Part shown: piece after piece, positions 18,582 to 26,422 of the stretch
How positions within the stretch are numbered: the stretch's first letter is position 1
Layout of the letters: each line of letters begins with the position of its first letter
Assembly (NCBI GenBank): GCA_002305315.1
Contig: DBQQ01000039.1
Location: 1 to 38,940, forward strand
Origin: Clostridiales bacterium UBA1390
GTDB lineage: Bacteria; Bacillota; Clostridia; Lachnospirales; Bianqueaceae
Direction of reading: 5' to 3'
Length of the DNA: 38,940 bases
Notes under the pieces: generated by a model
Databases searched by the model: none
Told to the model about the DNA's origin: nothing
The model's input: only the letters and a program-made list of their open reading frames with translations
Translations under genes and position numbers: made by a program

Positions 18582-18600
18582 TGTCTGAAAGATACACTCC
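18550..18600. other. attL of the integrated element
   Basis: Left junction, containing the 8-bp repeat ATTGGATG at 18568-18575. The left half comes from the host gene (CCCCAATTGG arm) and the right half from the element (GAAAGATACAC arm at 18586-18596). The inferred crossover is the TG at 18574-18575. Confidence 0.8.
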
Positions 18601-19198
18601 TTTCTCTTTTCCTGCGAAACAGACAGAGACAGATCATTCCCATCCCGCTCAATATCCCCATTCCTCCAAAGAAGACAAGCCGGGTATCCCCCGTATCCGG
18701 ATTCTCAGTTTGTGGCGCATACTTAGGATACAGCACCACTTCTTTCTCCCATCCGTCGCCTTCCGCATTCGTCTGCGGAAGGCCAATCAATAGAGGCTGC
18801 ATGCTTCCAGCCACCTCTCCCTGCTGCAGCAACAGGTATACTCCGGGATCTGCCTCGAAGGAAAGCTGTCCGTTCTCATCCAATTCCATCTGCGAAACGG
18901 GGCTCTGCTCTTCCGCAATGGGTAATACCCTCGTTATGAACTCTTTCGTTTCTTCTATCTGTACCTCTTCTTTGGATATGGCTTCATCATATGCCTCTTC
19001 CCATGTGTATCTCTCTGTGTTTTCGTCCCATTGGGCTACTCGATAGATCTCTATATATTCCCCTGCTGCCTCCTTCCCTGCCTCCACACGAATTGTGGTG
19101 ATAAAATCCGTTGACCCAGCCGCCACATCCTGTTTGTAGATGCTCATTCCCAGGATCAGTATAATTACGATGTATGCTACGCTCTTTTTCATATTCAT
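18578..19198 (-). CDS. Minor pilin with sortase sorting signal
   Basis: Last gene of the pilus operon, 206 aa. It has an N-terminal signal/hydrophobic segment (VAYIVIILILGMSIY), a mainly beta-type ectodomain, and a C-terminal cell-wall sorting signal: NPDTG, a hydrophobic span (GGMGILSGMGMICLCLF) and an RRKRER tail. NPDTG deviates from LPXTG and from the IPATG and LPQTG of the other two surface proteins, which is common for sortase C substrates. A YPKYA segment just before it resembles a pilin motif. The ATG at 19198, preceded by AGGAGGAG, overlaps the sortase TGA by 4 bp. Its TAG stop lies 3 bp from attL. It probably forms the pilus base or a decorating subunit. Confidence 0.8.
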   Translation of the reverse strand: MNMKKSVAYIVIILILGMSIYKQDVAAGSTDFITTIRVEAGKEAAGEYIEIYRVAQWDENTERYTWEEAYDEAISKEEVQIEETKEFITRVLPIAEEQSPVSQMELDENGQLSFEADPGVYLLLQQGEVAGSMQPLLIGLPQTNAEGDGWEKEVVLYPKYAPQTENPDTGDTRLVFFGGMGILSGMGMICLCLFRRKRERSVSFRH

Positions 19199-19911
19199 AC
19201 TGTCTCCTCCTCTTGTACTAATACCCGCCGTCCCTGTACCAAGAGACGATGCGTATTGATTCCATAGGGTGTACAAGTCATCAATGTTGCCAGGTCTTCT
19301 CCTTCCACAATAAACAAGCGATCCGTCTCATAGGGCAGTATCACCTGCATATTCTCTACCTCATACACCAGAGTCCTGCCTAATGTATGAATATAGAATA
19401 CATTTCCCACATCCAACTCTTCCAATTCGTCAAAAAGTATGAGCCCCGGATAACCAGAATGAGCGGATATCACCGTATGCGTAGAACTTCCCCCTACAGG
19501 CAGACTGGATCCCTCAAGGTGTCCCGCTCCCTTCGCCAGAATCTCCTGGCTCGTCCCATGATAAATGGGAAGATATACTTCAATTTCCGGAATTTCGATG
19601 ACTCCCATAATGCCGTCTCCCTGTGGATTCAGCATCTCCTCATAGGAAAATCCCATTCCATTAAGCCCCGTACGATAAGGATCCTTTCCCTGCACATAAC
19701 CGCATAGTACCGTGTTATATTCCTGTGCTGCCTGCCACATTCTCTCTTCTTCTTTATCATCCAAAGCCTCCATCTCCTGTTGATACGTTTCCGCTATCTG
19801 GCTATAAATGCCTTGCTGCCATACCCCTCCGATAAGGGGAATCGCGATCATCCCAATACCCAGGCAGAAAGGGATCCATGGCCATCTTACTTTACTATTT
19901 TGTTTTCGCAT
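19195..19911 (-). CDS. Class C (pilin-polymerising) sortase
   Basis: A transpeptidase that links pilin subunits through sorting-signal Thr and pilin Lys residues. The 238-aa product has an N-terminal membrane anchor (about 12-30) and a lid motif DPY (77-79), the hallmark of pilus-type class C sortases. The catalytic triad is His151 (ISAHSG), Cys213 (TLMTCTPYG) and Arg222 (THRL). It lacks the second, C-terminal membrane helix that many class C sortases have. I chose the ATG at 19911 with AGGGGA upstream; it overlaps the end of the backbone pilin gene by 17 bp. The adjacent pilin genes are its substrates. Confidence 0.93.
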   Translation of the reverse strand: MRKQNSKVRWPWIPFCLGIGMIAIPLIGGVWQQGIYSQIAETYQQEMEALDDKEEERMWQAAQEYNTVLCGYVQGKDPYRTGLNGMGFSYEEMLNPQGDGIMGVIEIPEIEVYLPIYHGTSQEILAKGAGHLEGSSLPVGGSSTHTVISAHSGYPGLILFDELEELDVGNVFYIHTLGRTLVYEVENMQVILPYETDRLFIVEGEDLATLMTCTPYGINTHRLLVQGRRVLVQEEETV

Positions 19912-22141
19912 GAGATCCCCTTCGACTCCACACATATCCACCGATTCCCAGAAGCATCAAGGTTCCGCCCACAGCCAGTATCGGCAGAAATCCAACGCCT
20001 CCTGTAGCCGGTATCGAGAAACCCTTCCGATTCCACACCGTAAAGGAAATCAGCCCATTCTCCATGACATAGTTACCATGCCAACGCAGCGTTTCCGCAT
20101 CCGTCCATCGGCAGGTATAGCGTTTTGTCACCACTTCTCGGTCCCGATCCAGGTCTCCTGCTTCGTTTCGTGTATACGAATAGACGGTTTGTCCCGGTAC
20201 AGCCACATACTCTCCTGCCGAAAAACCATCCAGATCGATCACAATCTGTGTATCTCCTTGTTCTACATAGTAGCCTTTTCCTTCTTCTATCTGGAAATAC
20301 GCGCCCTCTTCCTCTGCAATATAGGTCAAAGGAAAGGCCTCCTGTCCACTCTCCGAAGCCAGAGTCAGTATCACCGGCTGTTTGAGCAATTGATACCCAT
20401 CCGCTGCCCGTTCCTCTATCATTTGATAGGTTCCTGCATCAATTCCCCGAATCTGGGCCTTAGACGCAGCATCGATCACAACGATGCCGTTACGGTTTTC
20501 CCCCTCTGGATCCACATAATAACCCAAATCATCCTGAGACAAGGAAATGGGATTCCCCTGCATATCCCGCAGCGAAAACTCTACGCCCTCCATAGAATCT
20601 TCTCCTTCCCCTTCCTTTACGACCTCTATGGCATACGTATACACCCGTGTATCTGGCACCTGCGGATTGATGGTATCCACCCGATCTCCTTCCTCCGGGA
20701 TATTGGGACGATTGGGAATCGAGAGACTATTACTGGTGGTGGTATGGGAATATTTCAGTCGAATGTCATTCGGGTTCCCGGGTTCGCCAATCACCGCATC
20801 CACCCCCAATTCCACCTGATAGGTCACATAGATATTCGCATAGAGCGGGCCACGTTTTGTCGTCTCCAGATCCGTGTTGACGTTTTGCGCTGATAAACTC
20901 TGCGTATTCAGATAAATGGCAAATGTGGAATATGTATTGACGCCATCCGAGAGCGCCTGTGCGTTTCCAAAGCTATCCGTTCCGGCGTTCTCCTCCGAGA
21001 CCGCCTGTGTAGGCCCCGTGACTCTCCAGTTCGTTGTCGTTCCACTCACTCGGGGAATATACACCATATTCCCGGAAAGATCCTCCCCCCATACCTGAAG
21101 TCTTGCCTCCTGATTGCCCTCATTCGCATCATTGATAAAGATCTGTCCCATCCTCAGCCGATCTTCCAGGAAAAAGAATTCCATCTCTCCAATGTTCTCA
21201 GGGACTTGTGCTTTCACCCAATACCGTATGGTATCGCCGATTGCATAATCCTCCGCGTCAGTCAGGAGGTCATTCGAGGGATCATTGATGTCTGCGTTGC
21301 GATAGTTCAGATCCGCCTCCGTATCCTCTCCGGGATCGGTCAAAATATGTTTCTCTACAGAAAGTGCCTTGGTCTGGTTCTTGGGTCGAATGACCAGTTC
21401 ATAATCCCAGCAACGCCCCACATTCGCAGAGTCACCGGTCATGTTGTCTCCCTCCACCGTGTCATCCGGCTGACTGGCCGCATCATTTCCATCATCCACG
21501 GCTGTCGTGGGCATGGAGAAGACGGTAGCCTGCGTCTCTATGACCAGAGATGGATATGATTCCTCATACAGCGCATAGATCCCCACTGGCAGACTGTTTT
21601 CTCCCTTCTCATCCTTCCCCAGCACCAGAACACCCTGTTCATTGGTCGTTCCTTGCCATGTTGCAAGCTCCCCCAGATTCGCGATCCGCATGGTGGGGTC
21701 CGCACTATCCCGCAGGTCATTCACCCACTGATTCAGCTCCTTCGTGGAGGTTATACCGGAAGGAATCGGGATTTCCTGTCCCTTCGAGTTCTTCAGCAAA
21801 GATCTGTATTCTACCCACACCCGATTCTCATCGCCTTCTATCCGCCCCTGTACAATGTCAGCCACACGATATAGCGTATATGTCACATCTGCCATCGGGC
21901 GGTGTATCTGTGTACTCTCTCCCTCTTCTTCTCCAATCCCCGGATTCACATCTTCCGCCTGACTATGGATGTCCTCATACTTGATGATCGTGATCGATCC
22001 TTTGCGTTCGACGTCTATCACCTCGTCGCCAAGCTCCGTCGCATGTACCGAAACGCTCTGAAGCAGCATATGGCTGCAAAACAGAAGCCAAAAACTCAGA
22101 ACCACACCTAAAAGCCGCGCCCTCTTTCCTTTTGTTCTCAT
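19895..22141 (-). CDS. Backbone (major) pilin, LPXTG-type
   Basis: A 748-aa surface protein and the likely pilus shaft subunit. It has a signal peptide ending near VHA, then an N-terminal beta domain (SITIIKYEDI...ADVTYTLYRV). A segment YELVIRPKN follows, matching the pilin motif whose Lys receives the preceding subunit. Next come a long central domain and a CnaB-type domain with E-box YQMIEERAADGYQLL, typical of intramolecular isopeptide bonds. The sorting signal is IPATG with a hydrophobic span and a WSRRGSHAKTK tail. Its ATG overlaps the TGA of the tip gene by 4 bp (ATGA), indicating translational coupling. Confidence 0.9.
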   Translation of the reverse strand: MRTKGKRARLLGVVLSFWLLFCSHMLLQSVSVHATELGDEVIDVERKGSITIIKYEDIHSQAEDVNPGIGEEEGESTQIHRPMADVTYTLYRVADIVQGRIEGDENRVWVEYRSLLKNSKGQEIPIPSGITSTKELNQWVNDLRDSADPTMRIANLGELATWQGTTNEQGVLVLGKDEKGENSLPVGIYALYEESYPSLVIETQATVFSMPTTAVDDGNDAASQPDDTVEGDNMTGDSANVGRCWDYELVIRPKNQTKALSVEKHILTDPGEDTEADLNYRNADINDPSNDLLTDAEDYAIGDTIRYWVKAQVPENIGEMEFFFLEDRLRMGQIFINDANEGNQEARLQVWGEDLSGNMVYIPRVSGTTTNWRVTGPTQAVSEENAGTDSFGNAQALSDGVNTYSTFAIYLNTQSLSAQNVNTDLETTKRGPLYANIYVTYQVELGVDAVIGEPGNPNDIRLKYSHTTTSNSLSIPNRPNIPEEGDRVDTINPQVPDTRVYTYAIEVVKEGEGEDSMEGVEFSLRDMQGNPISLSQDDLGYYVDPEGENRNGIVVIDAASKAQIRGIDAGTYQMIEERAADGYQLLKQPVILTLASESGQEAFPLTYIAEEEGAYFQIEEGKGYYVEQGDTQIVIDLDGFSAGEYVAVPGQTVYSYTRNEAGDLDRDREVVTKRYTCRWTDAETLRWHGNYVMENGLISFTVWNRKGFSIPATGGVGFLPILAVGGTLMLLGIGGYVWSRRGSHAKTK

Positions 22142-24468
22142 TGGTTTTCCTCCCTATATTCTTTTTTTCTTCTTGTGAACCTTTCCCCCAGAATGCCTGC
22201 TGTCTGCAGGAGTACACTCAGGATCCCCAGCACTCTCCATCCGCCCCCGCCCGTCTGCGGCAGCATAAAAGCCTGTTCTTCCTCCAGATTCCACCAAATC
22301 TCTGTCTCATTCTCCTGGGGCAGCGTGATCTCGATCGCTGCCGGAAGCAGCATATAGCCATCCGGCGCCTGCTTCTCCACCAGCCGATACTCTCCCATCA
22401 AAAGCCCATCAAACACGGCATATCCCTCTTCATCCGTCCATGCTTCCGCCACCTTCTTCCATTCTCCCTCTGTCTTCCGCTGCAATTCTAATAGGGCGCC
22501 CGGTATAGAAGCCTCTGCATCTCCCTCCCGATGTTTATAGACTGTGATCGAACCTTTTTCCCGTTCATTCGGATATCCATAGGTTCCATTTCCCAACTCT
22601 ATCAAGGCTTGTATACTCTCTCTCTCCCATTGCCAAAGAGCCTGTTCACCTGAACGCGGCTGCCTGATATATCCCAGCAGGATCTGTTCAGAAAGCACAT
22701 ACCCTGTCGGTGCCATAACCTCTGAAATACGAACACATCCCAGCGGAAACAGTAAATATCCCTCCGCATCTATCCTGACTCCCTCAAGAGACCCTTCTAT
22801 CAACGCCTCTTTTGTAATCGCAAGACGTCCTGCCGCATCCGTAGCAAAGACTCCGCTCCAATTCGGCGTGTTTCCTGGCTCGTCCTGCGCAAAATATTCC
22901 ACCAGAAACCTGGCTTCGTTTTTTATGGGCTCATTGCTTTCCTGATCGATCTTTATGATCTGTCCGGGAATAGGACAACATACAGGCTCATCATAAACCA
23001 CCCATTTTTCTCCCGCCGTCACTTCATAGACACGAGTATCCAGAAGAAATCCGGGAGGTGCGGTGATTTCTTTTATATATAGTGTCCGATCCGGAAGGTA
23101 CTTGTTCTCTGACTGCGCCTCTCCCTTCTCATCCAGAGTCAGGACCTCCAGGAGCTTTTTGCAGGCCTCGTCCTCATAGACTCCGTATTGCGCACTCTCC
23201 AAACTGTATAGTTTGTGAGATAAAAATAAACCTTCCATTCCTTTTGCTTCTTTTTGTATCTGTACTTGTACCGGAATCTGCTCGATCCGAAATGCCAGAT
23301 ATCCCCCTACCCCATCAGCCTGCGCCGTACTGGCCAGGATCTGTCCATCTGTACGGCTCCCGGATGGATATACCACGCCTGACACATACGCACTAGGCGT
23401 CACACCGTCTCCCGTTCCCTGTTTCTTCAGATACTCGCTTACGATCTCTCCCTCTATGGCCTGATGCAAGAGAAAACGGATTTTGTTTCCTTCTCTCTCA
23501 TACTGAACCTGCGTACCAGGAACCGTTCCATTCGTGGCCTGAAGACCTTCAAATCCCAGACTGCCCTGCCCCAGCGCCGTCTCGGGCTCCAGCTGTTTGC
23601 CCGCATCGACCAGCCAATCTGTAGTATAGACTTCATCCTCTTCTTGATAACGCAGTATGATCGCATTCTGTTTGGCGGTTTCCGGTGTACGTCCCATCCA
23701 TGGAAGCAGCGTATCATAGGATCGCAGGAGACCTAGCAAGCTATCATGGATTTTCTGAAAATCCTGGTAGGCTCCGGTATCAAAGAGGCGAAAGAGAGCC
23801 TCCCCCTCTTCATTCGGATACGTGTGCGAGGCAGATGCGTTCTGATACGTATAGGTTCCGTCACAAGATACGTACCCCATCAAGAGTTCCCACACCACGA
23901 TATTCGCGGCCGCATTGATATCCACATCCTGAAACTGCTGATCCCGGGCTATCAGATAATCGCCCAAATACATGGCGCGTACCATCTGACGCCATAATGC
24001 ACCCCCTTCATAGGCTTTCAGCTTCTCCATAAACCGCACCGCATATTCCTTGGATTCCTCATAGCCAGTCACCGATGTTCCTACGTTCGGTTCGATACAA
24101 TAGGCCCAGACCTGCTCATTTCCTCTTGTCAGCCGATGTCCCCAGTAGGACGCAGCCGGTCCGTACAAAGCGCCGCCCGTCCATCTCGCGTCATCCGCTC
24201 GGACAAGCAGGATTCTCATCCAATACTTATGATCTGCATAAGCAGACGCCGTGTAACCAAATGTGGTACTCGGCTTGGACAGTGTCCAAAAATCCCCCTC
24301 TGCCAGCGGCAGGACCGAGGATACCGCTTGTGCCGCCTGCCGTTGGGCATTCATTTCTTCGCTGTGAAAGAAAAATATCCCGGTTTCCTCTTCCTGCGCC
24401 GCCGACACCGCAAGCCCGCCTGCCATCCAAAGCATGAAGCACAGTACGACCATCCAGCCTCTTCTCAT
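22138..24468 (-). CDS. Pilus tip adhesin with thioester-type domain and CnaB repeats
   Basis: First gene of the pilus operon, 776 aa. It has a signal peptide (about 1-24) and a TQXA/thioester-like domain at about 80-270, with the thioester Cys as Cys124 in YCIEPNVG. The partner motif reads ANIVVWELLMG, with Asn189 at the position (four before Trp193) where thioester domains usually carry Gln. Several CnaB/SpaA-like domains follow; the last contains GSITVYKHREGD and YRLVEKQAPDGYMLL. The sorting signal LPQTGG, a hydrophobic span and a basic tail end the protein. The order tip, backbone, sortase, minor pilin is typical of Gram-positive pilus islands. GGAG precedes the ATG. Confidence 0.9.
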   Translation of the reverse strand: MRRGWMVVLCFMLWMAGGLAVSAAQEEETGIFFFHSEEMNAQRQAAQAVSSVLPLAEGDFWTLSKPSTTFGYTASAYADHKYWMRILLVRADDARWTGGALYGPAASYWGHRLTRGNEQVWAYCIEPNVGTSVTGYEESKEYAVRFMEKLKAYEGGALWRQMVRAMYLGDYLIARDQQFQDVDINAAANIVVWELLMGYVSCDGTYTYQNASASHTYPNEEGEALFRLFDTGAYQDFQKIHDSLLGLLRSYDTLLPWMGRTPETAKQNAIILRYQEEDEVYTTDWLVDAGKQLEPETALGQGSLGFEGLQATNGTVPGTQVQYEREGNKIRFLLHQAIEGEIVSEYLKKQGTGDGVTPSAYVSGVVYPSGSRTDGQILASTAQADGVGGYLAFRIEQIPVQVQIQKEAKGMEGLFLSHKLYSLESAQYGVYEDEACKKLLEVLTLDEKGEAQSENKYLPDRTLYIKEITAPPGFLLDTRVYEVTAGEKWVVYDEPVCCPIPGQIIKIDQESNEPIKNEARFLVEYFAQDEPGNTPNWSGVFATDAAGRLAITKEALIEGSLEGVRIDAEGYLLFPLGCVRISEVMAPTGYVLSEQILLGYIRQPRSGEQALWQWERESIQALIELGNGTYGYPNEREKGSITVYKHREGDAEASIPGALLELQRKTEGEWKKVAEAWTDEEGYAVFDGLLMGEYRLVEKQAPDGYMLLPAAIEITLPQENETEIWWNLEEEQAFMLPQTGGGGWRVLGILSVLLQTAGILGERFTRRKKEYREENQ

Positions 24469-24498
24469 TCTCCTTCACTCCTTTCTCTCTTTGATATC

Positions 24499-24524
24499 AA
24501 AAAAGGAGATCACAGTGGATCTCC
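24499..24524 (-). terminator. Terminator-like hairpin in the leader of the pilus operon
   Basis: A perfect 7-bp GGAGATC/GATCTCC stem with a 6-nt loop, then six T on the minus strand. It lies between the predicted promoter (24540-24568) and the first pilus gene, so every operon transcript must pass it. Confidence 0.7.
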
Positions 24525-24539
24525 CTTTTTGACGACTCT

Positions 24540-24568
24540 AGCATACCATATTCCCACGCAGGCCACAA
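24540..24568 (-). promoter_or_regulatory. Predicted promoter of the pilus operon
   Basis: Minus-strand TTGTGG (24563-24568), 17-bp spacer, TATGCT (24540-24545). The expected start site falls about 10 nt before the leader hairpin. Confidence 0.5.
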
Positions 24569-24680
24569 GGCCTCTTTTCAGAGGCATTTCACGAATCCAA
24601 TCTCCGTCTTTCCCGTAAAAATTACGATGAATACGAGTCTGCCTCGCAAAAAGGACGGTCATTACATCGAAACGCCTGTT

Positions 24681-24872
24681 TTATTTGTGTTCGCCGTTGT
24701 TCCTTTTGTGCGCGCCTTCCCGATTTTTTACCTCCAAGCCTATGGCTCGGAGCGCCTTTTCTTGTAATCGCATGCCCCAACTTCTTTTCTCCTCTTCGGA
24801 TAGGCTATTGATATCCTGAAAGGCCCCGTCCCCTTCCGCCACAAACGTTTGGACTCTCACTTCCTGCCGCAT
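24681..24872 (-). CDS. Small hypothetical protein of the element
   Basis: A 63-aa charged soluble protein (contains DINSLSEEEKRSWGMRLQEKALRAIG), divergent from the recombinase gene. The ATG at 24872 is preceded by GGGAGGG at a good distance, which supports translation. I do not recognise the family with certainty. It resembles short proteins often seen beside serine recombinases in Clostridia mobile elements. A role as recombination directionality factor would fit size and position but is a guess. Confidence 0.6.
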   Translation of the reverse strand: MRQEVRVQTFVAEGDGAFQDINSLSEEEKRSWGMRLQEKALRAIGLEVKNREGAHKRNNGEHK

Positions 24873-24893
24873 CCGATCCCTCCCTTCTATCCA

Positions 24894-24923
24894 TTGTATG
24901 CCATATTCGGGCGCATTTAGAAT
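24894..24923 (+). promoter_or_regulatory. Possible promoter of the recombinase gene
   Basis: TTGTAT (24894-24899), 18-bp spacer, TAGAAT (24918-24923), followed by AAAGGAGG and the ATG at 24948. Confidence 0.5.
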
Positions 24924-24947
24924 AGAATGTGAAAGGAGGTGTTGCAT

Positions 24948-26372
24948 ATGGAAACTGCCGCCGCGTATATTCGCGTTTCTACGGATAAACAGGATGAACT
25001 GTCGCCGGACGCCCAGCTGCGTCTGCTGAAAGAATACGCCCAGGGCCATGATCTCCTTCTGCCGGAGGAGTACATCTTCTGGGAAATCGGCGTCTCCGGG
25101 CGGAAAGCGGAACGTCGCCCTGAATTCCTGCGTATGATCTCCCTAGCTAAAAGCCATCCTTCCCCCTTTCAATACATACTGGTTTGGAAGTTCAGCCGTT
25201 TCGCCCGCAATCAGGAAGAATCCATCGTCTACAAATCCCTGCTGCAAAAAGAATCCGGCATTCAGGTCATCAGTGCGTCCGAGCCATTAGTCGAAGGTCC
25301 TTTCGGCAGTCTGATCGAACGGATCATCGAATGGATGGATGAATACTACTCCATCCGGCTATCCGGCGAGGTTCTGCGCGGAATGACTGAAAAAGCGCTG
25401 CGCGGAGAAATCCAATGTAAAGCGCCCTTTGGCTATCAGATGCAAAACGGCCATCTGATCCCCGATTCCCAGGAAGCGCCCATCGTTCGCCGTATTTTCC
25501 ACGATTATCTGGCCGGTCAAAGTCCCGGCGCCATCGCCCGTTCCCTGAACGCCTGGGGATGCCGTACCAAAAAAGGCTCCCTCTGGGAGCGCCGTGCTAT
25601 CGTGTATATCCTTCAAAACCCTGTATACGCAGGGATTCTTCGTTTCAGCACCAAGGGGCCCATCTCTCACAGGAACGCAGCCGCTATTGCCGCTTCTCCA
25701 GACATCATCTATACCCGGGCCCATCATGAACCCCTGCTCTGTGAGGCGGAATACCGGGAAGTCCAGACACGAATGCAGAAAAACTGCATTCCCCCAAGGG
25801 CCAAAGCACCCTCGGCCGGACTCCATAAGCACTATCTTTCCGGGCTTCTATACTGCGGACGCTGCGGCACAGGCATGACCTACGCGAACCGATCTTCCTC
25901 CCCCTGTTTTCGCTGCAGGGCGTATGCGCGAGGACAGTGCACAGACAGCAGCTATCTGTCCCTCTCCGTAGCCGTTCAATGTCTCCTTACATCCCTGGAT
26001 GATTTTGGCACAGACCTTTCTCTTGTGACCTCCCGCAGCTCTCAGACAGACACGGACCTAGGACGCCTGTTGTCCAAGCAGCTTCGGCAGGAGGAGGCCC
26101 GTCTTCAGCGTGCTCGCGATGCGTATCTGGCGGGAATTGACACCCAGGAAGAATATCTGGCGCACAAAACCGAAGGCGAAGCACACAGGCAGCATCTGCA
26201 GGAGGCACTGTCTCGGCTGTCTCCTGCGGTTCCTCCTCCTGTCAGTTTGTCAGATCTCCTGGGATCCTCGGATTGGAGCATGGAAGAAAAACACGACGCA
26301 CTCCATGCCGTGGTAGATCATATTCTCTGGGATCGGGCCAACCGAACTTTTTCCATCTACTACAGACTATAA
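24948..26372 (+). CDS. Large serine recombinase (integrase of the element)
   Basis: Catalyses site-specific integration and excision. The 474-aa product begins with a resolvase-type catalytic domain: YIRVSTDKQ with nucleophile Ser11, then WKFSRFARNQEE. A recombinase domain follows (KAPFGYQ, then IARSLNAWG...ILQNPVYAGI) with a zinc ribbon (LYCGRCGTG...CFRCRAYARGQC), a coiled-coil stretch (QLRQEEARLQRARDAYLAG) and a C-terminal segment. The start at 24948 has AAAGGAGG 8 nt upstream; an earlier in-frame GTG at 24939 is unlikely. Its stop lies 18 bp from the right repeat, the usual place for an integrase gene next to its att site. Confidence 0.95.
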   Translation: METAAAYIRVSTDKQDELSPDAQLRLLKEYAQGHDLLLPEEYIFWEIGVSGRKAERRPEFLRMISLAKSHPSPFQYILVWKFSRFARNQEESIVYKSLLQKESGIQVISASEPLVEGPFGSLIERIIEWMDEYYSIRLSGEVLRGMTEKALRGEIQCKAPFGYQMQNGHLIPDSQEAPIVRRIFHDYLAGQSPGAIARSLNAWGCRTKKGSLWERRAIVYILQNPVYAGILRFSTKGPISHRNAAAIAASPDIIYTRAHHEPLLCEAEYREVQTRMQKNCIPPRAKAPSAGLHKHYLSGLLYCGRCGTGMTYANRSSSPCFRCRAYARGQCTDSSYLSLSVAVQCLLTSLDDFGTDLSLVTSRSSQTDTDLGRLLSKQLRQEEARLQRARDAYLAGIDTQEEYLAHKTEGEAHRQHLQEALSRLSPAVPPPVSLSDLLGSSDWSMEEKHDALHAVVDHILWDRANRTFSIYYRL

Positions 26373-26422
26373 CTGTGTACCTTTCCTCGGATTGGATGAC
26401 CCAATGGGGGAGCCAACATCTG
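26373..26422. other. attR of the integrated element
   Basis: Right junction with the 8-bp repeat ATTGGATG at 26391-26398. The left half is element DNA (GTGTACCTTTC arm at 26375-26385) and the right half is host gene (CCCAATGGGG arm at 26400-26409). The inferred crossover is the TG at 26397-26398. Confidence 0.8.

Larger units (their letters stand above)
18568..26398. mobile_element. 7.8-kb serine-recombinase element carrying a sortase-pilus operon
   Basis: Foreign DNA bounded by ATTGGATG at 18568-18575 and 26391-26398 (7,823 bp from repeat to repeat), inserted inside a SpoIID-like gene whose reading frame closes perfectly when one repeat copy and the insert are removed. Both reconstructed sites are dyads centred on the same TG. 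In attB the arms are CCCCAATTGG and CCCAATGGGG. In attP the arms GTGTACCTTTC and GAAAGATACAC match at 10 of 11 positions. The element encodes a large serine recombinase at its right edge, one small protein, and four pilus genes in the opposite direction. The last pilus gene stops 3 bp from the left repeat and the recombinase stops 18 bp before the right one. No relaxase, coupling protein, replication or phage gene is present, so it is not self-transmissible by any visible means. Confidence 0.88.

Noticed and set aside
19808..20893. 361-codon plus-strand frame opposite the backbone pilin
   Set aside because: No ribosome binding site and no recognisable domain; the opposite strand has signal peptide, pilin motif and sorting signal.
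18568..26398. Conjugative element or prophage
   Set aside because: No relaxase, coupling protein, type IV secretion, replication or structural phage genes between the att sites.
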